Of a stretch of DNA of 64,000 nucleotides, positions 48,693-57,692 are shown piece after piece; within the stretch, counting starts at the first letter, position 1; every line of letters starts with the position of its first letter. The translations under genes were made by a program, and so were the position numbers. The notes below the pieces were generated by a model that made no database searches, had not been told where the DNA came from, and worked only from the letters and a program-made list of their open reading frames with translations. This stretch comes from Achromobacter spanius (GTDB lineage Bacteria > Pseudomonadota > Gammaproteobacteria > Burkholderiales > Burkholderiaceae_B): contig NZ_CP025030.1 of the NCBI RefSeq assembly GCF_002812705.1, positions 1,426,001 through 1,490,000 on the forward strand, written 5' to 3'.

Positions 48693-49262
48693 ATGAACGC
48701 TTTTTTTCACCGGACAAGCTTGGCGGGAGGGTGGCCCCAGGGGCGTTGGCGGCGCATTGCTGCTTGCCTGGCCGTGGGCGGGCTGCTCGTTGGATGCTCG
48801 TCCACCGCCAAGCGCGTGCCGGCGCCTTACGCCATCGAACTGCGTGCCGACCCGAAGGTGAACGCCAACGCCAGCGGCAGGCCTTCGCCGGTGCAGGTGA
48901 CCATCTATGAATTGAAATCGGCCAGCACCTTCGAAGCCAGCGACTTCTTCACCTTGCAGGCCGATGCGCGTGCGGCGTTGGGCACCGAGCTGCTGAACAC
49001 CGAGCAGGTGATCTTGCGGCCGGGTGATACCAAGGTGCTGCATTACCCCGGCAACCCCGACGCGCGCGTGGTGGGGGTGGTGGCGGCATATCGGGACCTT
49101 GAGCAAAGCAAGTGGCGCCTGCTGGTGCAGCTACCCGAACCGCAGAACACGAATATCTACAAGGTCTGGCAGTTTTCGCCGAATGAGGAGACGGTGAAAG
49201 TCGCGGTGACGCGCGCCGGCCTGGAAGAAGTGGACCGCAGCCGTTCGTGGTGGCCCTTCTAG
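48693..49262 (+). CDS. tssJ: Type VI secretion outer-membrane lipoprotein TssJ
   Basis: 189 residues with a lipobox LVGC (Cys near residue 35) after a rather long basic N-region. The transthyretin-like fold is signalled by VQVTIYELKSASTFEASDFF and LRPGDTKVL. It anchors TssM to the outer membrane. GAGGGC precedes the ATG. First gene of the membrane-complex operon. Confidence 0.93.
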   Translation: MNAFFHRTSLAGGWPQGRWRRIAACLAVGGLLVGCSSTAKRVPAPYAIELRADPKVNANASGRPSPVQVTIYELKSASTFEASDFFTLQADARAALGTELLNTEQVILRPGDTKVLHYPGNPDARVVGVVAAYRDLEQSKWRLLVQLPEPQNTNIYKVWQFSPNEETVKVAVTRAGLEEVDRSRSWWPF

Positions 49263-49298
49263 CAGCAGAAAATCAAACGAGAACAAGAGAACCTGAGC

Positions 49299-50633
49299 AT
49301 GGTGAGCAGAGACAAAGTGATTTGGTCGGAGGGTATGTTCCTGCGACCCCAGCATTTCCAGCAGCTTGAGCGGCATGTGCTGCACGCGGCGACGCGGCAG
49401 CGCGCGGCGGCGCAAGGGTTCTTCTGGGGATTTTCCCATCTGTCCTTGGACCGAGATGCTCTGGCGATCGGCAAGCTGGTGCTGACTGAAGCCACGGGCG
49501 TCATGCCCGACGGCACGCCGTTCGACTTTTCTGACCCCGCCGCCGCGCCCGCAGCGCTCGAGGTGCCGCCGCAGGCACGCGATACGCGCGTCATGCTGGC
49601 GATTCCGCGTGCACGTCCCGGTGCAACCGACGTGATCTACGAAGGCGAAGAGGACACCTTGGCGCGCTATCTGGTGCACGAGGCCGAGGTCGAAGACACC
49701 GGCTCGATGGGGCTGGAACCCGCCCTGCTGCAACTGGGCCGTCTGCGGCTGCGTCTGATGCTGGAAGACGAATTGACCGACGACTGGCTGGGCCTGGGCG
49801 TGGCGCGCGTGGTGGAGCGTCGCCAGGACAACCGCGTGGTGCTGGACGACGGCTACGTGTCGCCGTGGCTGGCGGCGGGGGAGCACCCGGTGCTGCGTGG
49901 GTGGGTCAACGAGCTCTACGGCCTGCTGGGTGCGCGCAGCGAGGCGCTGGCCGAGCGTTTGTCGCAGCCGGGGCGCGGCGGCGTATCCGAAGTGTCCGAC
50001 TTCATGCTGCTGGAAACCGTCAACCGTTACGTGGGCGCGCTGTGGCACGCGCGCCAGAGCGCCGCGCTGCACCCCGAACGCTTGTTCCATGACTGGCTGA
50101 TGCTGGCGTGCGATTTGTCCACGTTCACGTCCACCACGCGGCGTCCGGAAGGTTTGCCCGAGTACGCGCACGACGATCTTCAAGCCACCTTCGCACCGCT
50201 GATGCACGAGCTGCGCCGTTCGCTGTCGGCGGTGCTGGAGCAGCGCGCGTTGCAGATCCCGCTGCAAGACCGGGGCCAGGGCGTGCGGGTGGCGCAGATC
50301 ACGGACCCCGAACTGCTGCAAACCGCCGGCTTCGTGCTGGCGGTGCACGCGGACATGGGCACCGATACCGTGCGCGCGCGCTTTCCCGCGCAGGTCAAGA
50401 TCGGCCCGGTTGAACGTATTCGCGATCTGGTGCACTTGCAGCTACCCGGCGTGGCGGTGCGCGCGTTGCCGGTGGCGCCGCGCCAGATTCCCTACAGCGC
50501 GGGGCACGTGTATTTCGAACTGGATAAAAGCGGCGACTTCTGGAAGCAGTTGGAGCGCACCGGCGCGCTTGCGCTGCATCTGGCCGGCGACTTTCCCGGG
50601 CTGACGATGGAGTTCTGGGCGTTGCGGGATTGA
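49299..50633 (+). CDS. tssK: Type VI secretion baseplate protein TssK
   Basis: 444 residues linking baseplate to the TssJLM membrane complex. The N-terminal KVIWSEGMFLRPQHFQQLER is the strongest family hallmark, and the C-terminal GHVYFELDKSGDFWKQL is typical. 36 bp after tssJ. Confidence 0.97.
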   Translation: MVSRDKVIWSEGMFLRPQHFQQLERHVLHAATRQRAAAQGFFWGFSHLSLDRDALAIGKLVLTEATGVMPDGTPFDFSDPAAAPAALEVPPQARDTRVMLAIPRARPGATDVIYEGEEDTLARYLVHEAEVEDTGSMGLEPALLQLGRLRLRLMLEDELTDDWLGLGVARVVERRQDNRVVLDDGYVSPWLAAGEHPVLRGWVNELYGLLGARSEALAERLSQPGRGGVSEVSDFMLLETVNRYVGALWHARQSAALHPERLFHDWLMLACDLSTFTSTTRRPEGLPEYAHDDLQATFAPLMHELRRSLSAVLEQRALQIPLQDRGQGVRVAQITDPELLQTAGFVLAVHADMGTDTVRARFPAQVKIGPVERIRDLVHLQLPGVAVRALPVAPRQIPYSAGHVYFELDKSGDFWKQLERTGALALHLAGDFPGLTMEFWALRD

Positions 50634-50647
50634 ACGCGGAGACAGCT

Positions 50648-51934
50648 ATGCATGCATCGGATCACACCCTGTCCGCACCGCCCGGTGGCTTGGGCGACAG
50701 CCCTGGCCAGGCTTCCAGCCGGTTGCGGCCCCACGACTACGTCATCAGCGGCACCAACCCGCTGGTGGCGGCGGCCAACCCCTTGCTGGACCTGATTCCG
50801 CAGATTCGCGCAACGGCGGCGCATCCGTCGCCCGCGATGCTGCGCGAGCACTTGCTGGACGAGGTGCGCCAGTTTGAGCTGCGCGCGCAGCAGGCGGGCA
50901 TTTCGAACGAAACCATCCTGGGCGCGCGCTATTGCCTGTGCACCGCGCTGGACGAAGCGGCGGCGCTGACGCCCTGGGGCGGGGGCGGCGTGTGGTCGGC
51001 GCATAGCCTGCTGGTGACCTTCCACAACGAAACCTGGGGCGGTGAAAAATTCTTCCAACTGCTGGCCAAGCTGTCGCAGAACCCGGCGCAACATCTGGAC
51101 TTGCTTGAGCTGCTGTACTACTGCCTGCTGCTGGGCTTTGAAGGCCGCTACCGCGTGATGGACAACGGCCGCTCGCAACTGGAAACGCTGCGCCAGCGCT
51201 TGCTGCGCATTCTGCGTGGTGCGCGCGGTGAGTACGCGCTTGCCTTGTCGCCGCATTGGCGCGACGAGCCCGCGCAGACGCCCTTGCGCCGCTTGCCGGT
51301 GCCGCTGTGGGTATTCGGCGCGTTGGCCGCCGTGCTGGCGCTGGCCTTGTACTGGGGGTTGGGTTGGCGGCTGGGTAGCCAGTCGGACGGGGTGTTCGCA
51401 GCCATCAGCCAGCTTAAGCCGCCCGTCGTGCAGATTGCGCCGGCGGCGGTGAAACGGCCCGCGCCCACGCCGCGCCTGGCGGTGTTCCTGGCGCCGGAGA
51501 TCCGCGACCAGTTGGTCAGCGTGCGCGACGAAGTCGACCGCAGCGTGGTGGTGCTGCGCGGAGACGGCGTGTTCGAGTCCGGCGCGAGTTCGGTTCGTGA
51601 TCAGTATTTGCCGGTGCTGTCGCGCGTGGCGGACGCGCTGCGCGAGACGCAGGGCAACATTCTTGTGCGCGGCTACACCGACAACATACCGATGCGCAGC
51701 GCGCGTTTTCCGTCCAACTGGCATCTGTCGCAAGCCCGCGCCGACGCCGTCAAGGACATGCTGGAACAACGCTTGGGACAGTCGGCGCGCGTGCGGGCCG
51801 AAGGGCGCGGAGACGCCGACCCGGTCGCGCCTAACGACACGGCGGCAGGCCGCGCGCTGAACCGCCGCGTGGAAATCACGGTGCTGGTGCCGCCCGCTCC
51901 GCATGAGGGCGGCGCACAAGGAGGCCAAGAATGA
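50648..51934 (+). CDS. tssL: Type VI secretion membrane protein TssL with OmpA-like domain
   Basis: 428 residues. The DotU/IcmH cytoplasmic domain (NPLVAAANPLLDLIPQIR, then ARYCLCTALDEAAALTPWG) covers about 35-205, a single span lies at 217-240. The C-terminal OmpA/MotB-like domain (about 298-428) keeps NRRVEI for peptidoglycan binding, so no separate TagL is needed. ATG 50648 has GGAGACAGCT upstream; a TTG start 18 bp earlier is less likely. Overlaps tssM by 4 bp. Confidence 0.95.
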   Translation: MHASDHTLSAPPGGLGDSPGQASSRLRPHDYVISGTNPLVAAANPLLDLIPQIRATAAHPSPAMLREHLLDEVRQFELRAQQAGISNETILGARYCLCTALDEAAALTPWGGGGVWSAHSLLVTFHNETWGGEKFFQLLAKLSQNPAQHLDLLELLYYCLLLGFEGRYRVMDNGRSQLETLRQRLLRILRGARGEYALALSPHWRDEPAQTPLRRLPVPLWVFGALAAVLALALYWGLGWRLGSQSDGVFAAISQLKPPVVQIAPAAVKRPAPTPRLAVFLAPEIRDQLVSVRDEVDRSVVVLRGDGVFESGASSVRDQYLPVLSRVADALRETQGNILVRGYTDNIPMRSARFPSNWHLSQARADAVKDMLEQRLGQSARVRAEGRGDADPVAPNDTAAGRALNRRVEITVLVPPAPHEGGAQGGQE

Positions 51935-54900
51935 TCTATCGATTGTTCGGATGGTTCTTCAGCCGGCGCGTGTGGAATTTCCTGGGGCTGGTGGCGCTGG
52001 CGCTGTTGATCTGGATCGCGGGGCCGCTGATTGCAGTGGGGACTGTACGGCCGCTGGAAAGCCAGGTGGTTCGCATCATCGTGATCGTGGCGATGTTCGC
52101 GATATGGCTGCTGCGGTGGCTGTGGCGCAAGTGGCGCGAAGGGCGCTTGAACGCGCAATTGCTGGGCCAGTTGCGTCCCCGGCCGCGCGCCGAGAAAGCG
52201 GTGGAGGAGGCCGCCGAGAACGACGAGATCCGTCAGTTGGAAGCGCGCTTTGATGAAGCCGTTGAACTGCTGCGCAAGACGCGCTTCGAGAATCGCGGCA
52301 AGCGCCGTCCGCTGGATCGGTTCTCGAAACAGTACCTGTACCAACTGCCCTGGTACGTGATCATCGGCGCGCCGGGGGCAGGCAAGACCACGGCCCTGGT
52401 GAATTCGGGCTTGAACTTCCCCTTGGCCGAGCGCTACGGCAAGGTGGCCCTGCGCGGAGTGGGCGGCACGCGTAATTGCGATTGGTGGTTCACCGACGAC
52501 GCCGTGCTGCTGGATACGGCGGGGCGCTACACCACGCATGAAAGCGACCCCACGGGGGACGAGGAAGAGTGGCGCGGCTTTCTGCGTCTGCTGACCAAGT
52601 ACCGGGGCCGGCAGCCGATCAACGGGGCCATGTTGACGGTCAGTGTTGAAGACCTGCTGTCGGCGTCCGACGCGCAACGGGCGCAGCATGCGGCGGTGTT
52701 GCGGCGTCGCTTGCAGGAACTGCGCGAGCAACTGGGCATCGCGTTTCCGGTGTACGTGCTGGTGACGAAGACGGATCTGTTGTCCGGCTTCGAAGAGTAT
52801 TTCGCGTCGTTCAGCCGCGACGAGCTGGCGCAGGTGTGGGGCTTCACCTTGCCCTATGCGCGCACGCAGGAGCCCGATTTCGATCTATACGCGGCCTTTC
52901 ACGCCGAGTACGCGCTGCTGCAACGGCGGCTGGACGACGCCTTGCCGGAAGTGGTGGCCGCCGAGGAAGACCCGTCGCGGCGCGCGCTGGCCTATATGCT
53001 GCCGCAGCAGTTCGCCGGGTTGCAGAACATCCTGGGCCATTTCCTGAGCGATGTGTTTGCAACGTCGAAATTCGAAGCGCGCGTTATCCCGCGGGGCGTG
53101 TACTTCACCAGCGGCACGCAGGGCGGCGAGACCTTCGATCAGGTAACCGGGCATCTGAAGCGCTATCTGCGCATCGATGGCGCGGCCGCGCCCGCGCCCA
53201 GCGTGCCGGGCGAAGGCGAGGGCCGCAGCTACTTCCTGAAGAATCTGCTGCGCGATGTCATCTTTCGCGAGGCGGGCCTGGCGGGCCGTAACCTGCGTTG
53301 GGAACGTCGTTATCGACAACTGCATTGGGCGGGCTATGGCGTCGTCACGGCGATGTTCGTGGCGCTGATCGCGGGCTGGGCGCTGAGCTATCGCAACAAC
53401 TCGGGGTACGTGGACGAAGTGGCGCGCCGCGTACCAGCCGTGGAAAAGCTGACGCGCGACATCAAGATCACGCGCACGGGCGACGTGCTGGGGCTGATGC
53501 CGTTCCTGGACAGCCTTTGGTACCTGCCGCGCCACGAGAGCTTTGAAATCGACCAGCCGCCGCTTGCCTACCGCTTCGGGCTGTATCAGGGTTTCAAGCT
53601 GCAAGCCGCCGCGCAGGGGGTGTACGACAACACGCTGGATCAGGTGCTGTTGCCGCAGGTGGCGCGGCGCATCGAGGCCGCGTTGCGGGATGCGTCGGCC
53701 AGCGATCTGGAGTATTCCTACGAAGCCTTGCGCGCGTATCTGATGCTGTACGAGGCAGACCGCTACGACGCGGAATTCATGCATGCGTGGCTGCTGTCGG
53801 ATATGCAATCGACCTTGCCGGACGGCTACACGCGCCGCCAGTACGAGCAGTTGTCGCTGCACTTGCGCAACCTGACGCAGGGCCACGTGCTGGCCTCGCC
53901 GTTCCCGAAGGACGAGGCGCTGGTGGCGCAGGCGCGCGAGAAGCTGGCGCGCTACACGCTGGCGCAACGCGCCTACAGCCGCTTGCGCCGGACGCTGGCC
54001 AATACCGATATCGCCCCTGAAAACACGGTGGTGACCTTGGGCGGCGCGCAGGCCAGCGCCGTGTTCGTGCGCAAGAGCGGCAAGCCGTTAAGCCAGGGCA
54101 TTCCGCCGCTGTATAGCTATCGCGGCTATTGGGATGTGTTCAACAAGCGCGTGTCCAGCGTGGCCGAGGTGCTGCGGTCGGACGATGCGTGGATCTTGAA
54201 CATTCCCGCGCCGGGCGTGCTGGACCAAGCCGCGCAACGCCAACTGGTGGCGGGCATCAAGCGCCTGTACATGAATGATTATGTGGCGCAGTGGGACGCC
54301 TATCTGAATGACTTGCAGTTGGCGCCCAGCAAGTCCTTGCTGCAGAACATCCAGATGGCGCGCACGCTGTCCGCGCCGGAATCACCGCTGGTGCAACTGG
54401 TGCGCGGTGTCGCGCGCGAAACATCCTTGCTGCGCGACTCGGCCAAGGATGATCGATCGCTGGTGGATCAGGCGCGCGACCGTGTCAGCAGCACGCGGGA
54501 AGCCCTGGAGCAGATGTTCGGGCCGACGGGGCCGGGCGCCGCCGCGCGCGCGGATGCGTCGGATGACAAGCTGGAACGCATCGTGGACCAGTACTTCGAG
54601 CCCTATCGCCGGCTGGCGCAGGGCGAAGGCGGAGCCGGGGGCGCCGCGCCACCCATCGCCGCCACCACGGGCCTGATCAATGAGCTCTACACCTATCTGA
54701 CGGCGGCGGATGCGGCGTTGCGCAGCGGCAGCCCAACCCCCAGTTCGGATTCGGTGACCAAGCTGCGCGCGGAAGCCGGACGCTTGCCAGGACCCTTGCG
54801 CGATGTGCTCAATGCGTTGTCGGTGAATGCATCGGGCGAGGTGTCCGATGTGGCGCGCGCACGCATGGGTGAGACGGTGTCCGCCACCATCGGCGTGTTC

Positions 54901-55557
54901 TGCGGCCAGTCGGTGGCGGGGCGCTATCCGTTTTCCAGCCGCTCCACGCGCGACGTGGCCCCCAACGACATGGCGCGGCTGTTCGCGCCCAATGGCTTGA
55001 TGGACGACTTCTTTCAGAAGAACCTGGCGACGCAGATCGACGTGTCCGGGTCGCGCTGGCGCTTCAAGCCCGGCGTCGATGGCCGGCAGGGCGGCAGCTC
55101 TGCCACGCTGGATGCGTTCCAGCGCGCGGGCGTCATCCGCGATGTGTACTTCATGGCGGGCAACCCCCTGCCGTCGTATCGCGTGGCCATCCGACCGGTG
55201 GAGATGGACGCGGGCATCACGCAGTTCGTGATGGACGTGGATGGCCAGTCGGTGCGTTACGCGCACGGCCCGCAGGTAGCGACCACGGTGCAATGGCCGG
55301 GGCCTCGGGGCAGCAACCAGGTGCGGATCGAGTTGACGCCGCAAGTCGGCGCGGCAGGCATGACGACCTCGGGCCCGTGGGCGCTGAACCGCATGCTGGA
55401 CCGCGCGCAGTTGCGGCGTGGCGCGTCGCCGGAGATCACCTTGGCCACCTTCGATCTGGGTGGGCGCAAGGTGGTGCTGGAGATCACCGCCAGCAGCGTC
55501 AAAAGCCCTTTTCATCTAGCCGAGATGCAGGCTTTTGCCTGCCCCGGCGCGTCGTGA
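51931..55557 (+). CDS. tssM: Type VI secretion membrane protein TssM (IcmF)
   Basis: 1208-residue inner-membrane scaffold of the trans-envelope channel. Two N-terminal spans (about 12-62), then a cytoplasmic NTPase domain with intact Walker A GAPGAGKT near residue 146, a third span near 470, and the large periplasmic region ending in the TssJ-binding part. Full length for the family. ATGA overlap with tssL. Confidence 0.97.
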   Translation: MIYRLFGWFFSRRVWNFLGLVALALLIWIAGPLIAVGTVRPLESQVVRIIVIVAMFAIWLLRWLWRKWREGRLNAQLLGQLRPRPRAEKAVEEAAENDEIRQLEARFDEAVELLRKTRFENRGKRRPLDRFSKQYLYQLPWYVIIGAPGAGKTTALVNSGLNFPLAERYGKVALRGVGGTRNCDWWFTDDAVLLDTAGRYTTHESDPTGDEEEWRGFLRLLTKYRGRQPINGAMLTVSVEDLLSASDAQRAQHAAVLRRRLQELREQLGIAFPVYVLVTKTDLLSGFEEYFASFSRDELAQVWGFTLPYARTQEPDFDLYAAFHAEYALLQRRLDDALPEVVAAEEDPSRRALAYMLPQQFAGLQNILGHFLSDVFATSKFEARVIPRGVYFTSGTQGGETFDQVTGHLKRYLRIDGAAAPAPSVPGEGEGRSYFLKNLLRDVIFREAGLAGRNLRWERRYRQLHWAGYGVVTAMFVALIAGWALSYRNNSGYVDEVARRVPAVEKLTRDIKITRTGDVLGLMPFLDSLWYLPRHESFEIDQPPLAYRFGLYQGFKLQAAAQGVYDNTLDQVLLPQVARRIEAALRDASASDLEYSYEALRAYLMLYEADRYDAEFMHAWLLSDMQSTLPDGYTRRQYEQLSLHLRNLTQGHVLASPFPKDEALVAQAREKLARYTLAQRAYSRLRRTLANTDIAPENTVVTLGGAQASAVFVRKSGKPLSQGIPPLYSYRGYWDVFNKRVSSVAEVLRSDDAWILNIPAPGVLDQAAQRQLVAGIKRLYMNDYVAQWDAYLNDLQLAPSKSLLQNIQMARTLSAPESPLVQLVRGVARETSLLRDSAKDDRSLVDQARDRVSSTREALEQMFGPTGPGAAARADASDDKLERIVDQYFEPYRRLAQGEGGAGGAAPPIAATTGLINELYTYLTAADAALRSGSPTPSSDSVTKLRAEAGRLPGPLRDVLNALSVNASGEVSDVARARMGETVSATIGVFCGQSVAGRYPFSSRSTRDVAPNDMARLFAPNGLMDDFFQKNLATQIDVSGSRWRFKPGVDGRQGGSSATLDAFQRAGVIRDVYFMAGNPLPSYRVAIRPVEMDAGITQFVMDVDGQSVRYAHGPQVATTVQWPGPRGSNQVRIELTPQVGAAGMTTSGPWALNRMLDRAQLRRGASPEITLATFDLGGRKVVLEITASSVKSPFHLAEMQAFACPGAS

Positions 55558-55570
55558 CCAGGACATCGAC

Positions 55571-56287
55571 ATGGACCTAGGAGTGGAGAGCGGGCAGGTA
55601 GGCTGGTACGGCAAGATTCCGGCCGCGGGGGATTTCGTGCACCGGCGCTTGCCGCGCGAATTGATCGCGTGGTGGGACCACTGGTTGCAGTTCGGGCTGG
55701 TGGCGTTGAAGCAGGCGCCGGACGCGGCGGCGGCGCGCAGCTTTGCGTCCGCCCCGATCTGGAATTTCGCCATTCCGGCAGGGCCCGGCGCCGGTGTGGC
55801 GCAACTGGGCTGCATCACGCCAAGCCGCGACCGCGTGGGGCGCGGCTATCCCTTGTGCGTGGTCGTGGCGCTGCCGCCCGCGCAATATCACAGCAGCATG
55901 CTGGACGGCGCCAGCGACTACTACCGTCAAGTGGGCGCCAGCATGCTGGCGGCCGTGCGCCATGGCTGCGCGCCTGAGCAGTTTGACCGCAGCCTTCAGC
56001 AGGTACGCATGCCCGCCGCCTCGCCAAGCCCGGCCGCGCCGCGCGCGGGCAACGACATCATGGACATCTTGCGCGCGGGGCTTGAGCAGGAATCGGCGCC
56101 CTTGGCGCGCCGCGCCTTGAATGCGTGGCCCGACCTGCCGTTCTGCTTCAACCCCAGTTCGCACACCAGCTATTGGTGGACCAACCAGGCGGACGGCGCG
56201 GCGTTGCAAACCTATGTGCATGGCGGCGCGCTGAACGCCACCTTGTTCGCCAGACTGTTCTCGTCGCTGCCGACGTGGCGGCCATGA
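55571..56287 (+). CDS. tagF: T6SS-associated protein TagF
   Basis: 238 residues. VGWYGKIPAAGDFVHRRLPR and DHWLQFGLVAL at the N-terminus, and RVGRGYPLCVVVAL, identify the TagF domain. In Pseudomonas TagF represses T6SS assembly post-translationally through Fha1, independently of the threonine phosphorylation pathway. The start at 55571 (13 bp after the tssM stop) is preferred to an in-frame ATG that would overlap tssM. Its stop overlaps the next gene by 4 bp. Confidence 0.92.
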   Translation: MDLGVESGQVGWYGKIPAAGDFVHRRLPRELIAWWDHWLQFGLVALKQAPDAAAARSFASAPIWNFAIPAGPGAGVAQLGCITPSRDRVGRGYPLCVVVALPPAQYHSSMLDGASDYYRQVGASMLAAVRHGCAPEQFDRSLQQVRMPAASPSPAAPRAGNDIMDILRAGLEQESAPLARRALNAWPDLPFCFNPSSHTSYWWTNQADGAALQTYVHGGALNATLFARLFSSLPTWRP

Positions 56288-57669
56288 GTCTGATCGACCC
56301 CGGAGGACCGCGCATGACACCCGCTTCCACCATGCCGCCCGACGCGGGCGGGGCCGGCATTCCCACCTTGCCTGCCGACCCGCGCCTGGATGCTCTGATC
56401 CGCTTGCCGCCGGGCCGCAAGCGCCAGGACGAGATCACGCGCATCGTTGCCGGGCTGGCAGAGGCGCTGGCGCCGCTGCATGCGCAAGGCCGGGTGCATG
56501 GGGGTATTCATCCGGGGGCGGTCGGGTTTGATGGGGGCGCCTCAGGCGGGGGCGCGATAGACGGGGTCGCGATAGACGGGGTCGCCTCAGACGGGGTCGC
56601 CTCAGACGGGGTCGCCCTGAACAGCGGCGGCCTCGACGCAGCGGGCCAAGCCATGCTGGCTACGCCACCGGTGCAGCCTGCGCCAGATGCCGAGGACGCG
56701 CCCCGGCATGCCGGCTACGCGGCGTTCGAGCAATACACGGATGATCCGGCGTATCCCTGTGGCCCGTGGACCGACGTGTACGGGCTGGCGGCGCTGGCAT
56801 ACTTCCTGGCCACGGGCAGCGCACCGCCCAGCGCGCTGGCGCGTCGCGTGCGTGATGATTTTCTGCCTCTGGAGGAATGGGGCGCGAACGAGTACGGCAA
56901 GGCGTTTTGCGACGCGGTGAACAGCGGTTTGGCGATGCCGGCGCACGCACGGCCGCAGACGGTGGCGGCGTTCGCGGCTGCGATGGGGGCGTTGCCCCTG
57001 CGTGAGCCAACGGTCTTGCCTGCCGTCCCGCCGACGATAGCCCCGCCTGTTGATGAGACGCCGATGCTTGCCGAGGCCGATCCGGTGGCACAGACGCCGC
57101 CGGAGTATCCGCCTCGCCGCCGCCCGCGTGTCTTGCCGTGGGTCCTGGCGTGCTTGTTGCTGCTGGTCGCAGGCGGGGTTGCCTGGATGCAGATGACGCG
57201 TGCCCCTGTTCAACTGGCCGCTACGCCGCAGGCTCCGGCACAGACGCCGCAAGCGTCGGCACAGACGTCGCAGGCATCAGCACCCGCTCCCGCTCCGATC
57301 CTGGAGCCGCAGCCTCCTGAACCCGCTCCCGCCGCGCAAGCGCCACCCGCGGTCGAGCCTGAACCTGCGCCCCAGTCTACGTCTGCGTCCCCGCCTACGC
57401 CTGCGCCTGCGCCGCCCGAAACCCTACCTGATGCAGCACCCCAAGCAGTGCCCAAGGCAGCGCCTGTCGCGGTGCGCGTGGCCGTGCGGCCTTGGGGAGA
57501 AGTGCTGATCAATGGCCGGTCACGCGGCGTGAGCCCGCCCTTGCGGGAGTTGTCTCTGTCGCCGGGCCGCTACCAGGTGACGGTGCGCAACGCGTCGGCG
57601 GGCGAGCACCGCATGACATTGACCGTTGCGGCGGGCAAGCCTGCCTCGATCTCGCACGAGTTCAAGTGA
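56284..57669 (+). CDS. Membrane-anchored pseudokinase-PEGA fusion of the T6SS locus
   Basis: 461 residues from ATG 56284, which overlaps tagF by 4 bp. Residues about 47-235 look like a protein-kinase C-lobe: LAPLHAQGRVHGGIHPGAVGFD aligns with the catalytic loop but reads HGGIHPGA where HRDxKPxN is expected. Residues 144-180 match the APE-to-helix-F part (FEQYTDDPAYPCGPWTDVYG). No Gly-rich loop, ATP-binding Lys or DFG is visible, and no N-lobe precedes it. Five pentapeptides A-[SI]-[GD]-G-[GV] (86-110) interrupt it. A membrane span (283-303), a Pro/Ala/Gln linker and a PEGA domain (about 395-461) follow. Probably a regulator or sensor, not an active kinase. Known relatives are PpkA-type kinases of T6SS loci. 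Confidence 0.78.
   Translation: MSLIDPGGPRMTPASTMPPDAGGAGIPTLPADPRLDALIRLPPGRKRQDEITRIVAGLAEALAPLHAQGRVHGGIHPGAVGFDGGASGGGAIDGVAIDGVASDGVASDGVALNSGGLDAAGQAMLATPPVQPAPDAEDAPRHAGYAAFEQYTDDPAYPCGPWTDVYGLAALAYFLATGSAPPSALARRVRDDFLPLEEWGANEYGKAFCDAVNSGLAMPAHARPQTVAAFAAAMGALPLREPTVLPAVPPTIAPPVDETPMLAEADPVAQTPPEYPPRRRPRVLPWVLACLLLLVAGGVAWMQMTRAPVQLAATPQAPAQTPQASAQTSQASAPAPAPILEPQPPEPAPAAQAPPAVEPEPAPQSTSASPPTPAPAPPETLPDAAPQAVPKAAPVAVRVAVRPWGEVLINGRSRGVSPPLRELSLSPGRYQVTVRNASAGEHRMTLTVAAGKPASISHEFK
56539..56613 (+). repeat. Five tandem 15-bp repeats inside the pseudokinase gene
   Basis: Units start at 56539, 56554, 56569, 56584 and 56599. Units 2 and 3 are identical (GCGATAGACGGGGTC), as are 4 and 5 (GCCTCAGACGGGGTC); unit 1 is diverged. 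They are in frame, encoding residues 86-110, so copy-number change would alter length without breaking the frame. The near identity suggests recent duplication. Confidence 0.95.
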
Positions 57670-57692
57670 AGGGGTGAACAGCGGGCGCTGGT

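Noticed and set aside
56539..56613. Short direct repeats as a possible CRISPR-like array
   Set aside because: Units are contiguous, 15 bp long, in frame with a coding sequence and without spacers or cas genes.
28466..57669. Mobile element signatures (IS ends, integrase, tRNA, att repeats) around the T6SS locus
   Set aside because: None were seen at either junction or inside the locus.
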